DNA of 64,000 nt, from the NCBI GenBank assembly GCA_963585895.1, contig OY757912.1:84781313-84845312 (forward strand), given 5' to 3'. The translations under genes were made by a program, and so were the position numbers. The stretch comes from Sepioteuthis lessoniana. Its lineage: Eukaryota; Mollusca; Cephalopoda; Myopsida; Loliginidae. Below are positions 11,254 through 21,475 of the stretch, one piece after another (within the stretch, counting starts at the first letter, position 1; each line of letters starts with the position of its first letter). The notes beneath the pieces were generated by a model. It was not told where the DNA came from. It saw only the letters and a program-made list of their open reading frames with translations, and did not search any database.

Positions 11254-12290
11254 GCTGCTATGATCGACAATACGTTGCGATACATATTTTAGAGCCTTGC
11301 TTTTTCGCGCTTCTTTGACGCAGGCTGATACAGGGTCGGCTTCTTAACCCAGAGGACACCACCCTCGGCCAGCACCGACAACGGCTGAATGTCTACTCTG
11401 CTGACTGCCGGCTCCAGCTGATGTTGTATAGTTATTTACACGTTCATGCATCACAACGACACAACATCAAAGACAGACGCATGAATAAACGACGCATGAT
11501 AAAGACGCAGGAAGGAAGACGCAAGAAGGAAGACGCACGAAGACTTCTTTAACAATATTTTACCTCTCACTTTATTTGTAAAGTTTGCGTGTGAGAGGGT
11601 GCTGGAGACCGAACATAAACTTGATATTTTGACCCCACTGTTATGACCGTCACGTTGTGTCTTTCTTGTTCTCTTAGATGCTCAACCAGAGGTCTTGGGG
11701 TCCACTCCATCGGGGCTTTTCCGAGGGCCCCCTCGGTCGGGTGTGGCCTTCCCTACCACATCTGGTCTCTACTGTCTGGAAGTCTGCTGGCAACTGCCTG
11801 GCATCCCGAACTCAACTCAATTATATAATAATTCAACTCCCACACGATCGCCCACTGGATCTTTGAAATCGAATGTTTAATCGTCATCAAGCGGAAATAA
11901 CTGTCATGCAGTTTAGAGGTTACTCTCTTCCGGTACATCACTGTAGTGGCACAATGGGACCTTCACCTTGTCCCATATCATAAGCCTTAATCCGCCCACG
12001 CGATCTCTTTCGATTACTGGCCATTGGAATGTGTCATTTCCTTCCGATGTATCACCTAGGAATAGCATTTTTGGGCCGGGTCGAAGGTCAAAATATAACA
12101 CTGACTCTGGAGTCGAAAACTTCCATCATTATATATTTTTCTGGGGCCCACACATTTTCCTTCTAGCGCAATTCACATTGCATTTCAACTATCTCTTGTT
12201 TACTTTGAGACATAGCTGCACATCCTGTTTACGAAATCCCCCGAACCGGCTGACAAAGGTCAATATGTAACACTTCCTGCAATATAATCT
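11150..12290. other. Unclassified GC-richer block
   Basis: After an AG run at 11211-11249 the composition becomes less AT-rich up to about 12290. Short frames occur on both strands (for example 11968-12270 plus and 11913-12101 minus), but I recognise no domain in any of them. A few words near 11430-11560 repeat internally (AGACGCA-type). It may be an unknown transposable element or a host segment. I assign no function. Confidence 0.3.
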
Positions 12291-12291
12291 C

Positions 12292-12425
12292 TTGAGCCTT
12301 GGTATGGCAACCGGTCCAGGAGAAGGAAAACTCCAAATTCAAACTTGTTAAATTCAGCTTTAAAACTGACTTTGAGTCACTTCATGCTTGTAGAATTGGG
12401 TAAATTGGGGGTTTGGCGAAATACA
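12292..12425 (+). mobile_element. SINE-A 3' fragment
   Basis: Contains GAGCCTTGGTATGGCAACCG, AGGAGAAGGAAAACTCC and a diverged tail; there is no head. Confidence 0.7.
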
Positions 12426-12429
12426 TTCG

Positions 12430-12640
12430 TGATACGGGAGAGAAGTTCGTAGACTGACCAAGATACAATCATGTAATATGGCCAAATGAGATTAATTTTT
12501 CAACATATCCTCCCTTGCGATCCACACACTTCTTCCATTGGTGTTGCAGGGCTTGGATCAGAATTGTTTAAAATATCATCGAATATGATGTCATCAACTT
12601 TTCAGCTTATGAGTTTTTTCAGCCCACCCTTGTACAGACA
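12430..12640 (-). mobile_element. Mariner-like transposase C-terminal fragment
   Basis: One minus-strand frame gives IQALQHQWKKCVDRKGGYVE; the codons for WKKC lie at 12526-12540. This matches the conserved mariner motif near the C-terminus (RW-x-KC...GDYVEK). The sequence beyond it toward 12430 would code the usual hydrophobic end, but with stops. No catalytic Asp motifs remain here, so it is a dead fragment. The related copy at 55620-56010 has the same IQALQH motif. Confidence 0.75.
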
Positions 12641-13437
12641 AATACACATTCTATCTCAGCCACTAAACTGGGTCTCCGTCTTCGTGGGTCCCCACCTTCG
12701 TGGGTCCACGCCTTCAAGGGGCCGTTTATTCAGGCTGAGCTTTCTCATTGCTGTTAATGAAATAAGGTAAAAGTCACGCCTTGTTGAGGGAGGCGTTCGA
12801 AAAAAGTTGTTACGTCGATTCGGCTGAATAGTTTCTGGATCGACCTACACGTTTACGTGAGAGGCCTCATACATAATTTTGTGTCGAATCTGCCCTTGTA
12901 GAGAGGGGGACCAATACTAGCTCACCCATAGACACAAAATTGTTAGATATAGTGCAGTGGTTATCGTGGTACTTTCACAGACCATTAACTTAGGGTTCGT
13001 TTGTCGCTGAATCCTCAGTGATTATGGCTTTGTCCTAAAAGTCTCATAATACAATAAATAATCCGGCTCAACGTTACAATCAAGTACATAAAATTGTCCA
13101 TAACGTTTGACAGTTGCATGTCTCTTTTCTTTTGAATTTTGTTCCTGATTTGTTTTTTATTTATCGAGGTTCTACACGGCAAATACACACGGTTGACTGG
13201 TATTAAAAAAATGAAATAAAAATGGTTAATATTGAAAAACAACAGAATATAAGTGAATCTTTTCCCGCGTACCTTGTTTTAAGTGGCGAGTAATCCCACA
13301 CACACACACACAAACACTTATATATATACTCCTTTTTTACAACCAATCTAATTTTTGAGACCCAGGGACGCCATGCCACACGCGATAGGACAGTTATTAA
13401 GTGATTAAAGAAAGAAAGAAAGAAAGAAAACAAATGA

Positions 13438-13469
<32 letters not shown>

Positions 13470-13739
13470 AAAATGCCGGACGAAGTAGTTTTGTTTGTCA
13501 CGCTTACCTAAGTCACAAGCAGATCATTTATTTCTGGTATTGTCTACTCCAGTTACATTCTGGAAAAGGGTTTCAAGTAAAAAAAAGCGATCGTTTCCCG
13601 ACCGCCATATTGGCACTATACTCCTATATTCCCGCCGAAAATGGGTGCTCTGCATGATGCACGCTCACTTTGTTTATTGATTTGTGCACATTGTTCTCTC
13701 TGTATATTCTGGTCTACTGTTAAATTTTATAAAATGACA
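12641..13739. other. No gene seen; AAAG microsatellite
   Basis: An AAAG run occupies about 13403-13470. The rest shows no clear coding or repeat signal. Confidence 0.5.
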
Positions 13740-13785
13740 TTCTCGGGTCGCCCTTGACTACGGTCGCCAACTTTACTTTATTTTA
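13740..13785 (+). mobile_element. SINE-D 3' end only
   Basis: CGGGTCGCCCTTGACTACGG followed by TCGCCAACTTTACTTTA matches the last ~45 bases of SINE-D. It is a strongly truncated copy. Confidence 0.7.
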
Positions 13786-13921
13786 TATAATTCACGCTTG
13801 ACTTATAAATCAAATTGAATTACACGCCTATAAGACGCACTTAAAATGTTATTTAGTGCATCCAATAGACAGGTACTGTCCGTGGGTGGGGGTCGGGTAC
13901 ATTTAGCCCCGGCTGTATACC

Positions 13922-14155
13922 GTTTCGGTTTCTTTGTTTTTATGGGATATCAACCTTTGTAGGTTATTTAACGCCGAAGCTACCTTTGTAGGAGTAGTGG
14001 TACTATTTAACCCATACTTAATGGGGATAAGTGGGTTCATGCCTTTCACAAGAGAATTAGATCGAAATTGAACGTATCAATGCGACTAGAGTTTGAACTC
14101 GCTTACTACGATGTCACAGTCAAACACGTTAACCATTACACCAAGGAGACCCCCA
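13922..14155 (-). mobile_element. SINE-B copy
   Basis: On the plus strand it reads from the tail (GTTTCTTTGTTTTTATGGGA, then CAACCTTTGTAGGTT) to the tRNA-like head (GTTAACCATTACACCAAGGA). It is full length but diverged. Confidence 0.85.
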
Positions 14156-14244
14156 AACCACCGGCTTTATACAGGGGCTTTTTAATTAGCCGTTAAAATT
14201 TTTGTTGGTGCAGTTTTGAAGGCAAGTATGAATAGTACAAATAG

Positions 14245-14488
14245 TTGGTTCGGTTTGGTTAGGTTTTATGGCATATCAGCCAAATTCGGCTTATATTTAT
14301 TGAATATATACGGTTTGTAAACACGTTTTGTAGATAATATTCTTAAACGAGCGTTTTTTTTTTTGCACACAGTTAAACGGTTTCAAGTATTACTGTACAA
14401 CAATCACAATTTAACATCAGCCATTTGTTTGCACACAGTTTGTTCTATTTGATCGATAGATAATACCCTATCAGGTGCTTCCGAGTGG
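14245..14488 (-). mobile_element. Rep-C fragment
   Basis: Starts with GGTTCGGTTTGGTTAGGTTT and a changed hairpin, continues through internal units, and reaches CCCTATCAGGTGCTTCCGAG, where Rep-C similarity stops. Confidence 0.75.
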
Positions 14489-15160
14489 GGTCAAGTTATC
14501 ATTTACTAATGTCACGTGGTCTACCACTGAGAGGAGAGAAATAAGAAATTTCCCCTACCCCTCCGTGTTTGAATTAACAGGCCGCCAAAGACTGACCGTT
14601 AAAAGAGGAATAAGGAATGTAGGTCAATTCCTCGCGGCCGAAGTAACAAATCCGGGTCAGAATGAAAGCCAACAGATGTTTGCACTCTGTGACTGGATGG
14701 ATAAAGAAGGGGAACATTGAGATAGTAGTCCAAATGAATCACCTGACAGGGTGAAGGAAGGAGAAAGAGGCCGAATGATTGGCCAGAACCCTAAAGCGGA
14801 AGTAGCACCCTTCTCGTCAGCGGAAATAGGAACAAGGAAATCAGTTTTGAAGACAGAGGTCGCCGTGCACGGACGGGAGAATCTCATGCCAAACTCCGGG
14901 CGAAGAAGCAGAGCCGGGGTTTTCAGGTCATCAGTTGATGGGATAAGATGAATTGAAACTGTCGCCGAAATTCCGGGAAAAGGCGGAGAGAATCTTGGAA
15001 AGAAGAATACAGATGCCTTCAAGCCAAGCTGTATAAAATTTCGCTAACCCGTAAAAGAGAAAATACTCTCAGAAGGAACCCGTCGAAAAGCTAAGTACAC
15101 CTTAAGACTGTTTCTCCCTCCACCCTTCCTAAGTATTGCGATTACATACTCTCTTTCTCT
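14489..15160. other. Unclassified GC-richer block
   Basis: It lies where a Rep-C head should continue. Frames at 14475-14720 (+), 14751-14951 (+) and 14657-15022 (-, 121 codons) overlap on opposite strands and none has a domain I recognise. The balanced composition and high CpG, compared with the flanks, suggest an inserted element or a captured host segment. Function unknown. Confidence 0.3.
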
Positions 15161-15810
15161 CTCTCTCAATTTAAAGAAGGAAGAAAGAAAAGAAAAAGGA
15201 AGAAAGATATTTGTGTTTTGATATTATCCGCTGATAATATAGCCGACACATTAAATGTGTATCCGCATGTATTAAAAACCTTGTTATATTTTAATGTCCC
15301 CACGTGTTGAAATTTATTCATTGTGTTGTCTGCCTATCAAGTTGTCTTTTGTATGTTCCTTTTCAGCTTCATTCACCTCAATTTATTCTCGCTAAATGTC
15401 CTCTTTGCCTTTTAAAAATATTACACAGGAAACTGGAATTGTCGACTACGATAATTAATATTTTATATCTAAACCTAGAGCCCATATCTTCCATTATCCT
15501 AGGGGTAGGAAGAGGTAGTGGTCTGGTGGGTGTGTAACGTGAAATTTGGAAACTCCTTGCCAGTGGCGGTCAGTCTAGCCCCAAATTAACGCCCACATAA
15601 TCTGCCAGTTCCCCCTACGCCCAAAGAATGGAATCTTAACTGGAACTTATTTTGCGAGGGATCAAGTGCCAGGCTGCCCCGTCTTCACACGTGCGAAAAA
15701 TAAACTCCCGTCTTGGGATGAATATTTTAAGCCGCATCACACTAAGCTTTCCCTTGAATATAGCATACAGGTTTACTGTAACTGTTGTTGCTAAAGTGGT
15801 CACCCATCTA
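15161..15810. other. No gene seen
   Basis: Short CT-rich and GAAA-rich stretches near 15150-15200; otherwise no recognisable element. Confidence 0.45.
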
Positions 15811-15814
15811 AGTT

Positions 15815-16012
15815 GGTTTGGTTCAGTTGTGTTTTACGGCATGGATTATTTAATGCCAAATACTGTTGCTTGCACTCAGTTAAATGGTTTCAAGTATTGT
15901 CATCCAACACAAATAATTCAATTCAATATAAATCGGTTGTTTGCATACAGTTAATAATATTAATCATTTGCTTGCACACAGTTAAATAACTTCAAGTATT
16001 GCTATATAACTA
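15815..16012 (-). mobile_element. Rep-C fragment
   Basis: GTTTGGTTCAGTTGTGTTTTACGG is followed by a collapsed hairpin and GCACTCAGTTAAATGGTTTC units. The head is absent; the 35-bp minisatellite begins where the internal units stop. Confidence 0.7.
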
Positions 16013-16263
16013 TATAATTTCCCCTTGTGTCTTATAGGAAGACAGTAATATTTCCCCCCTTGTGTCTTATAGGAAGACAGTAATATTTTCCCCCTTGTGT
16101 CTTATAGGAAGACAGTAATATTTTCCCCCTTGTGTCTTATAGGAAGACAGTAATATTTCCCCCCTTGTGTCTTATAGGAAGACAGTAATATTTCCCCCCT
16201 TGTGTCTTATAGGAAGACAGTAATATTTTTTCCCTTGTGTCTTATAGGATGGCAGAAATATTC
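16013..16263 (+). repeat. Minisatellite, ~35-bp unit, seven copies
   Basis: The unit contains CCCTTGTGTCTTATAGGAAG followed by ACAGTAATATT. Six units are nearly identical; the last has changed bases (GGATGGCAGAAATATT). There are no unique spacers, so it is not CRISPR-like. Confidence 0.97.
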
Positions 16264-16643
16264 TTTTTACGATTTTAGTTTTAAGCGAAATATTTCTGTC
16301 GGAACAAAAATTCCTCTGAAGCTTTTTTCTTTTTTATTAGATCCTCATTATCAATTTGAATTTTAAAAAAAGAGTAGAAAGGTCAAGCAACTGATGACCT
16401 TTATTCCGAATTCATCTTTATTAAAATTTCCCCAACGGTTTTATATAATTTCATCTACTGTTAATAATCAGCTCAAAGGTCACTGATTGTGAAGTATTTT
16501 TCTTATCCTTTGGTGTATAAATGTTAAAGGCATGTTCGATTTTTTATATTCGGAATGCAAACGAAATATTGATTAAAAAGTTGCTGCATTAAAAACACTC
16601 ACAAAATATATATAAGCATGCTCGCACGCATACTTGTGTATAC
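16264..16643. other. No gene or recognised repeat
   Basis: AT-rich sequence after the minisatellite; I see nothing diagnostic. Confidence 0.45.
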
Positions 16644-16655
16644 GTTTGCGGGAGA

Positions 16656-17331
16656 TTTGGTTGTTGGTTAGTTAGTTTTTATGGAATATCAACCTTTGTA
16701 GGTTATTTAATGCCAAATCCATTTTTATGCAAATAGTCAACTCTTTTTCCAACAATTCAGTTTAGCATGAGTACACAGTTTAATTGTCAAAAACATTTCT
16801 ATTTCAAGCTATTCAGCTTCGTCAAACAGTTCTAATTCAGTTAATTCAGTCTAGCATAAGTACAGATTTTGTTTATACACAGTTAAATGTCAAAACAGTT
16901 CTATATTAAACAATTCAATTTTGTGTAAGTACAGTTTCAATGTCAAAAACAGTTCCATTTCAAACAATTCAGTTTTGCATAAGCATGCTGTTTAAATGTA
17001 AGTACAGTTTAATGGTCCAAAACATTTCTATTAAAGCTATTCAGTTTATTCAAACAGTTCTATTTCAAACAATTCAGTTTAGCATAAGTATGCAGTTAGT
17101 TCTATTGAACCCATAGATAGGGCCCTATCAGGTGCTACCATTCCGGGCCAGAGTGGTCCTGGGAGCGATGTCAATGAAGGAGTACTCCGTATTCCCCAAA
17201 GCTCCAGCATCACAGGAACCTCACCATCAGATTGTTTAGTGTCATATCCAGGATACTCGTTGGGGGGGGGTGTTCTTACCCCTCTACAAAGGTGCAGTCG
17301 GTGTATTCCACAGCACCAGCCGACTGGGCAA
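16656..17331 (-). mobile_element. Full-length Rep-C, 676 bp, with target duplication
   Basis: Flanked by GTTTGCGGGAGA at 16644-16655 and GTTTGGGGGAGA at 17332-17343, a 12-bp duplication with one difference. On the minus strand it starts with TTGCCCAGTC and ends with the hairpin tail and CAAC-rich end. It is longer than other copies because the internal array of units such as TTCAAACAATTCAGTTTAGC has more members. Confidence 0.9.
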
Positions 17332-17343
17332 GTTTGGGGGAGA

Positions 17344-17600
17344 CACGTAGCTTAAAATGAACACAGTGAGTCGAGTTCAACTCCTGGATAAGGCTATTCA
17401 ACTTTCTCTTTAGCTCTAATGCCCCTGAGAAAGACATGAATCCATCTCTTCTTACCTTCAGGTAAATTGAACGGCAGACTGGATTCTTAAGCCTCGGTGC
17501 AGTAACCGGTCTAGGATAAAGAAAACACTGAATTCAAACCTTTGGCATTTTACTCAAAAAATGATTTTCTGTCGAACCCTTCGCATGAGAGATGTGTTGG
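17344..17600 (+). mobile_element. SINE-A copy, diverged
   Basis: A weak tRNA-like head is followed by GAGTTCAACTCCTGGATAAG, CCCTGAGAAAGACATGAATC and a degraded tail. It directly follows the Rep-C copy. Confidence 0.7.
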
Positions 17601-18339
17601 GAATAGAAAAAAAATGAATTAAATTAAAAATAATTATAAAAAATATGCAGAAACTCCCAGAAGTCTCTGACGGGAAGAGGGGCGACGCATGCGCAAATAA
17701 AAGGAACCGTCCCGACAAAAGAAAGAATCTCGTCCTGTTTCAGCAGTGACCAGCGGAGTGACAACACCTAAATCTTTCTTGCTAGTGATGGAAGGCATCA
17801 TGCGTCCGTCTCTAGACGACGTGTTGGCTAACCTTTTCACTAGTAGCAGCCGTCTCTTTTACCCACGACTAAAAACACCGAATAATGAACTCGTCAGAAT
17901 CACCATTAAGACACCATACAACGGACTCAATGGCTACAAGTGAAAACACCGGATTTAGAAATATCTCCCAAAAGCGTCTAACACGTTGTTAACGCTTTAA
18001 ATACCAAACTTGGACATATGACTAACACATTTTAACACCTTGACTGGGAGATTCAACCATTTCATTTGTATTCAGGAAGAATTTCCTCACCCACTGAATG
18101 GTTGTTGAACCCAGAAATAAAGGCAAAATATAAAAGATATCTTCGTCTCCTATCTTCTTTCATATAATTCCTTTACAGCCTTCATATCTAAGAAGTTAAA
18201 CCTGCAAGACAACGTAGGGTAAGAATAGAATAACCCATAATGGAGTCAAATAGCAAACAATATCATAAATTACCTTTGAAACCCTATGGAGGAATTGGGC
18301 AGATAGATTTTTGTTTATGTGCAAGTATGCTAGTTTTTT
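17601..18339. other. No gene called; GC-richer patch with NRF1-like word
   Basis: A patch at 17670-17850 is GC-richer than its surroundings and contains ACGCATGCGCAA, which resembles an NRF1 site. Short overlapping frames occur on both strands but lack recognised domains. It could be part of a host promoter or exon outside my ability to recognise. Confidence 0.25.
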
Positions 18340-18349
18340 ATACGTATAA

Positions 18350-18621
18350 AAAGTAAAAGAAGTAAAGTTAGCAACCTTAGTCGAAGGTGACCCGAAGCTC
18401 CCTTTTAAATAGCTACTACACCGATGTGTAGGGGAGGGAGCTACTCCATTCCCTGGATTGCTTCACTTTACCTTTGATCCTTACCTTATAATACTGAGTG
18501 TTAAGCAAGGCGGTATCTAGTACCACTTTTTGATTCTTTGGTATGACTTGACCTGAGATTAACCCCGATCTCCCGGACTATTGGAAAACACTGTACTAAT
18601 TAGGCCAATGGCCCGGTTTAG
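18350..18621 (-). mobile_element. SINE-D copy with 10-bp target duplication
   Basis: Flanked by ATACGTATAA at 18340-18349 and 18622-18631. On the minus strand the head reads CCATTGGCCTAATTAGTACA with B-box-like GGGTTAATCTCAGG. The tail ends in GCTAACTTTACTTC. This copy fixes the family's ends at about 272 bp. Confidence 0.9.
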
Positions 18622-18674
18622 ATACGTATAAGTCACTGTATTAGTTTGAAAAATATCAATAAAAAAGGAGAATG

Positions 18675-18706
<32 letters not shown>

Positions 18707-18745
18707 TTCTCTTACGTATATTTCTTAATGATGCTTTTCGAACAA

Positions 18746-18747
<2 letters not shown>

Positions 18748-18806
<59 letters not shown>
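18748..18806. repeat. AT run passing into AG run
   Basis: Compound dinucleotide microsatellite; a shorter AT run lies at 18675-18698. Confidence 0.95.
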
Positions 18807-18829
18807 AAATGAAAAGGAAAAGGAGTCAT

Positions 18830-18975
18830 CATGATGGTTATCAGCGTAGAGAATGAAATCGGCAAGCCGAGTTCAAATTCTGAATGAAGTTGTTTTACTG
18901 CATTTGGCACTAATGCCCTTTTGAAGAGGATATTTTCTCCCCCTAGCTATAAAAAGATAATAGAGCAGGCTGTTA
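18830..18975 (+). mobile_element. SINE-A 5' fragment
   Basis: ATGATGGTTATCAGCGTAGA is followed by GAGTTCAAATTCTGAATGAA and CACTAATGCCC. The central domain is degraded and the tail is absent. Confidence 0.65.
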
Positions 18976-19369
18976 CTCCTCACATCTTACTACTTTTGAA
19001 GAAGGTTGAAATCCTACAATAGACTAAACAAAAAATGCTGACGTTCTATCTTTCTGACTATATACATCAGGTTGCCTGAAGATCGTTTCTTCTTCCGATA
19101 TCTCTCTGTTGTTGTTGTTGTTTATTTGATTCGTCTTACTGTTCAAGTGGCTCTATCAACGGATATCTAGCACTCATTGCAAAGGCTACTGATGTACTTT
19201 CTGCTGGTAGTGACCTAAACTGGTACCATCTATTTTCCTACTAATTTTTGTCCCTTTAACTTTTTTGGCCTACCTTTATAACTTCATCCTTCCGAGCAGA
19301 GCGCCCCCCCTATGTTTGCTTTTTCCTTGCCACTTGTCTGTCCTCAACTATCTAATAATTGTCGAATAT

Positions 19370-20290
19370 ATTGTTATGCATTGGCTTGCAGGGTATTGTA
19401 TAATATATTGTCAATTGTATAGTTATAAATTGTATATTCTCATATATTATATATTGAAATGTTATGCATTGTCTTGATATTATATTGTCTCATACATTAT
19501 ATTGTTATTCATTGTATTGCGTCATATATTGTCTATTGTATTATTAAGTATTGTATCTATTGTATATTGTATTGTTATTAAATGAACTGGCATTGTATTG
19601 TGTCTTATATTGTCTATTGTATTGTTAAATATTGTACATATTGTCTATTGCGTTGTTATGCATTCAATTGCATTGTATTTTTCGGACTTTTTCCATTGTA
19701 TTGATATGCATTGTCTTGTAGTGTATTGTCTACTATTTTCGATTTTACTTTTACGCAATGTATAAGTTTATATATTTTTTATCGTATTGTAATATTTTGT
19801 CTTCTATTGTACAGTCTCATATATTGTCATTTGTATTGTTATGCATTGTATTGTTTCATATAATATAGTCTATTATATTGTCTTGCATTGTATTGTCACA
19901 TACATTGTCTCTTGTATTGTTATGCTTTATCTTGCTTGCATTGTTTCATATATTGTCTATGATATTGTCATGCATTGTATTGTCACATACATTGTATCTT
20001 GTATTGTTATGCTTTATATTGCTTGCATTGCATTGTTTCATATATTGTCTATGATATTGTCATGCTTTGTATAGTCCTACATATTGTATATTGTATTGTT
20101 ATGAATTCTCTTGCATTGTATTGTCACGTATATTGTCCATTGTATTGTCATATATTGTCTGTAGTATTTTTATGCTTTGTCTTTCTTTGTATTATCTCAT
20201 ATATTGTCTGTCGTATTGTAATTCATTGTCTTACATTGTATAGTCTCATATAATATCTATTGTATTGTTATGCTTTGTCTTGCGTTGTAT
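19370..20290 (+). repeat. Degenerate ATTGT-type tandem array, ~0.9 kb
   Basis: Words such as CATTGTATTGT, CATATATTGTCTATTGTATT and GTTATGCATTGT recur throughout, with a loose period near 45-60 bases. Long open frames here simply translate the repeat and are not genes. Confidence 0.9.
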
Positions 20291-20741
20291 TATCAATACG
20301 AGAGTTGAAAAGAATCAATTTCCAAAAAAGCTACAAAACATAAAGTCAGCCCTCGTAAAGGATACAAACATCTGCCTCCATCGACGAGTGATATGAAAAT
20401 CCTAATTACCACAATCTTCAATTTTTATCTTCATCAACGCGGCCTGCGTTGTGATTACCTTTGACTGGCACGAAACTTGAAAGATCATTATCCATTTCTT
20501 TCGACTAAATACCGACACCTAAATGAGATTCGGAAGAAATAATTAAAGAAAAATCAATAAATTATTTCTCTTCCTTTCCTATTTATATAATTATTGATTG
20601 TATGTTTGCCTCAGTGCAATTGGAAGTTCTTTAGTTTTGCTCTACTCTCAAGAAAAGACTTCTGTCCGAGAATGTTTGGCTCAATTGGTAGAAATGCGGG
20701 TTGAGATGGCCAGTCAACTCATAAGTCTGCATTAATCTTTT
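20291..20741. other. No gene seen
   Basis: Low-signal sequence; a tRNA-like word at 20672-20700 (TGGCTCAATTGGTAGAAATG) is noted but has no matching B box or stem set. Confidence 0.4.
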
Positions 20742-20950
20742 TATGGGGATTCCCCGTGGTGTTGTGGCTAATGTGCTGCACTGCGACATCGCAGTAACAG
20801 AGTTCGAACACCAGTCAGGCTATTACGTTCAGTTTCAGGTAAATACTTTTGACAAAAGTATAAACACCCGTATCCTCCAACTATAGATTAAATTTTACCA
20901 CTGCTATTAACACACGAAGGTTGATATTCCCTAAAACAAAGAAACCAAAC
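20742..20950 (+). mobile_element. SINE-B copy, diverged
   Basis: The head is CCCCGTGGTGTTGTGGCTAA, followed by GAGTTCGAACACCAGTCAGG, GCTATTACGTTCAGTTTCAG, and the tail GAAGGTTGATATTCCCTAAA with AAACCAAACC. Confidence 0.85.
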
Positions 20951-21475
20951 CAAATTCATACGAAGTGTGTCCAAAAAGAAATAAAACATTTTCAAAAACA
21001 AATTTTCTGGTTTACGTATAATTTAATGAGTTTCTTTCTCCTTCAAAATAAGCCAAACTCTAATTCCTTCTATTGATACGCCGTACTCCGAATTTTAGCC
21101 GTTCTGGAAGCCATTTTGAAGAATAGGAGTTAGCAGATTTCCTAACATTTTCCCCCCATCAACTGAAATCGACGACCTTTCGGAGTCTACATTTTTGAAA
21201 AAATATTATAAGAAATAAATAGATAAATAAAATGAAATAAATAAATTCATGAGGAAAATCCCGTTAATATGGCGACTAAAGAGCGAGTCTTGTTCCGTGT
21301 TTCGTCAAAAGTTCACGGATAAGAGATGACGTGTTCATTATTCAAGTTGGAGAAGAAAGAGGGAAAAAAATAATAGAAACAGCAAGTACATTAGACATAC
21401 GTTCATTATAGTTTTAGTGGCTACGGTACAAACTGACTGAGTTGATACTGTTATTTAAAATAAAAAAAGGACAAT

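Noticed and set aside
11424-11640. A second LTR starting TGTTGTATAG, as in the solo LTR at 30336
   Set aside because: Only the first ten bases agree; no matching end, duplication or polyadenylation layout was found.
14657-15022. 121-codon minus-strand gene
   Set aside because: It overlaps two plus-strand frames of similar length in GC-richer DNA and shows no domain; kept only as an unclassified block.
16013-16263. CRISPR-like regular repeats
   Set aside because: The 35-bp units are contiguous with no unique spacers, and the DNA is eukaryotic.
19841-20253. Open frames rich in Cys, Ile, Val and Tyr
   Set aside because: They are direct translations of the ATTGT-type tandem array in two frames and have no start context or domain.
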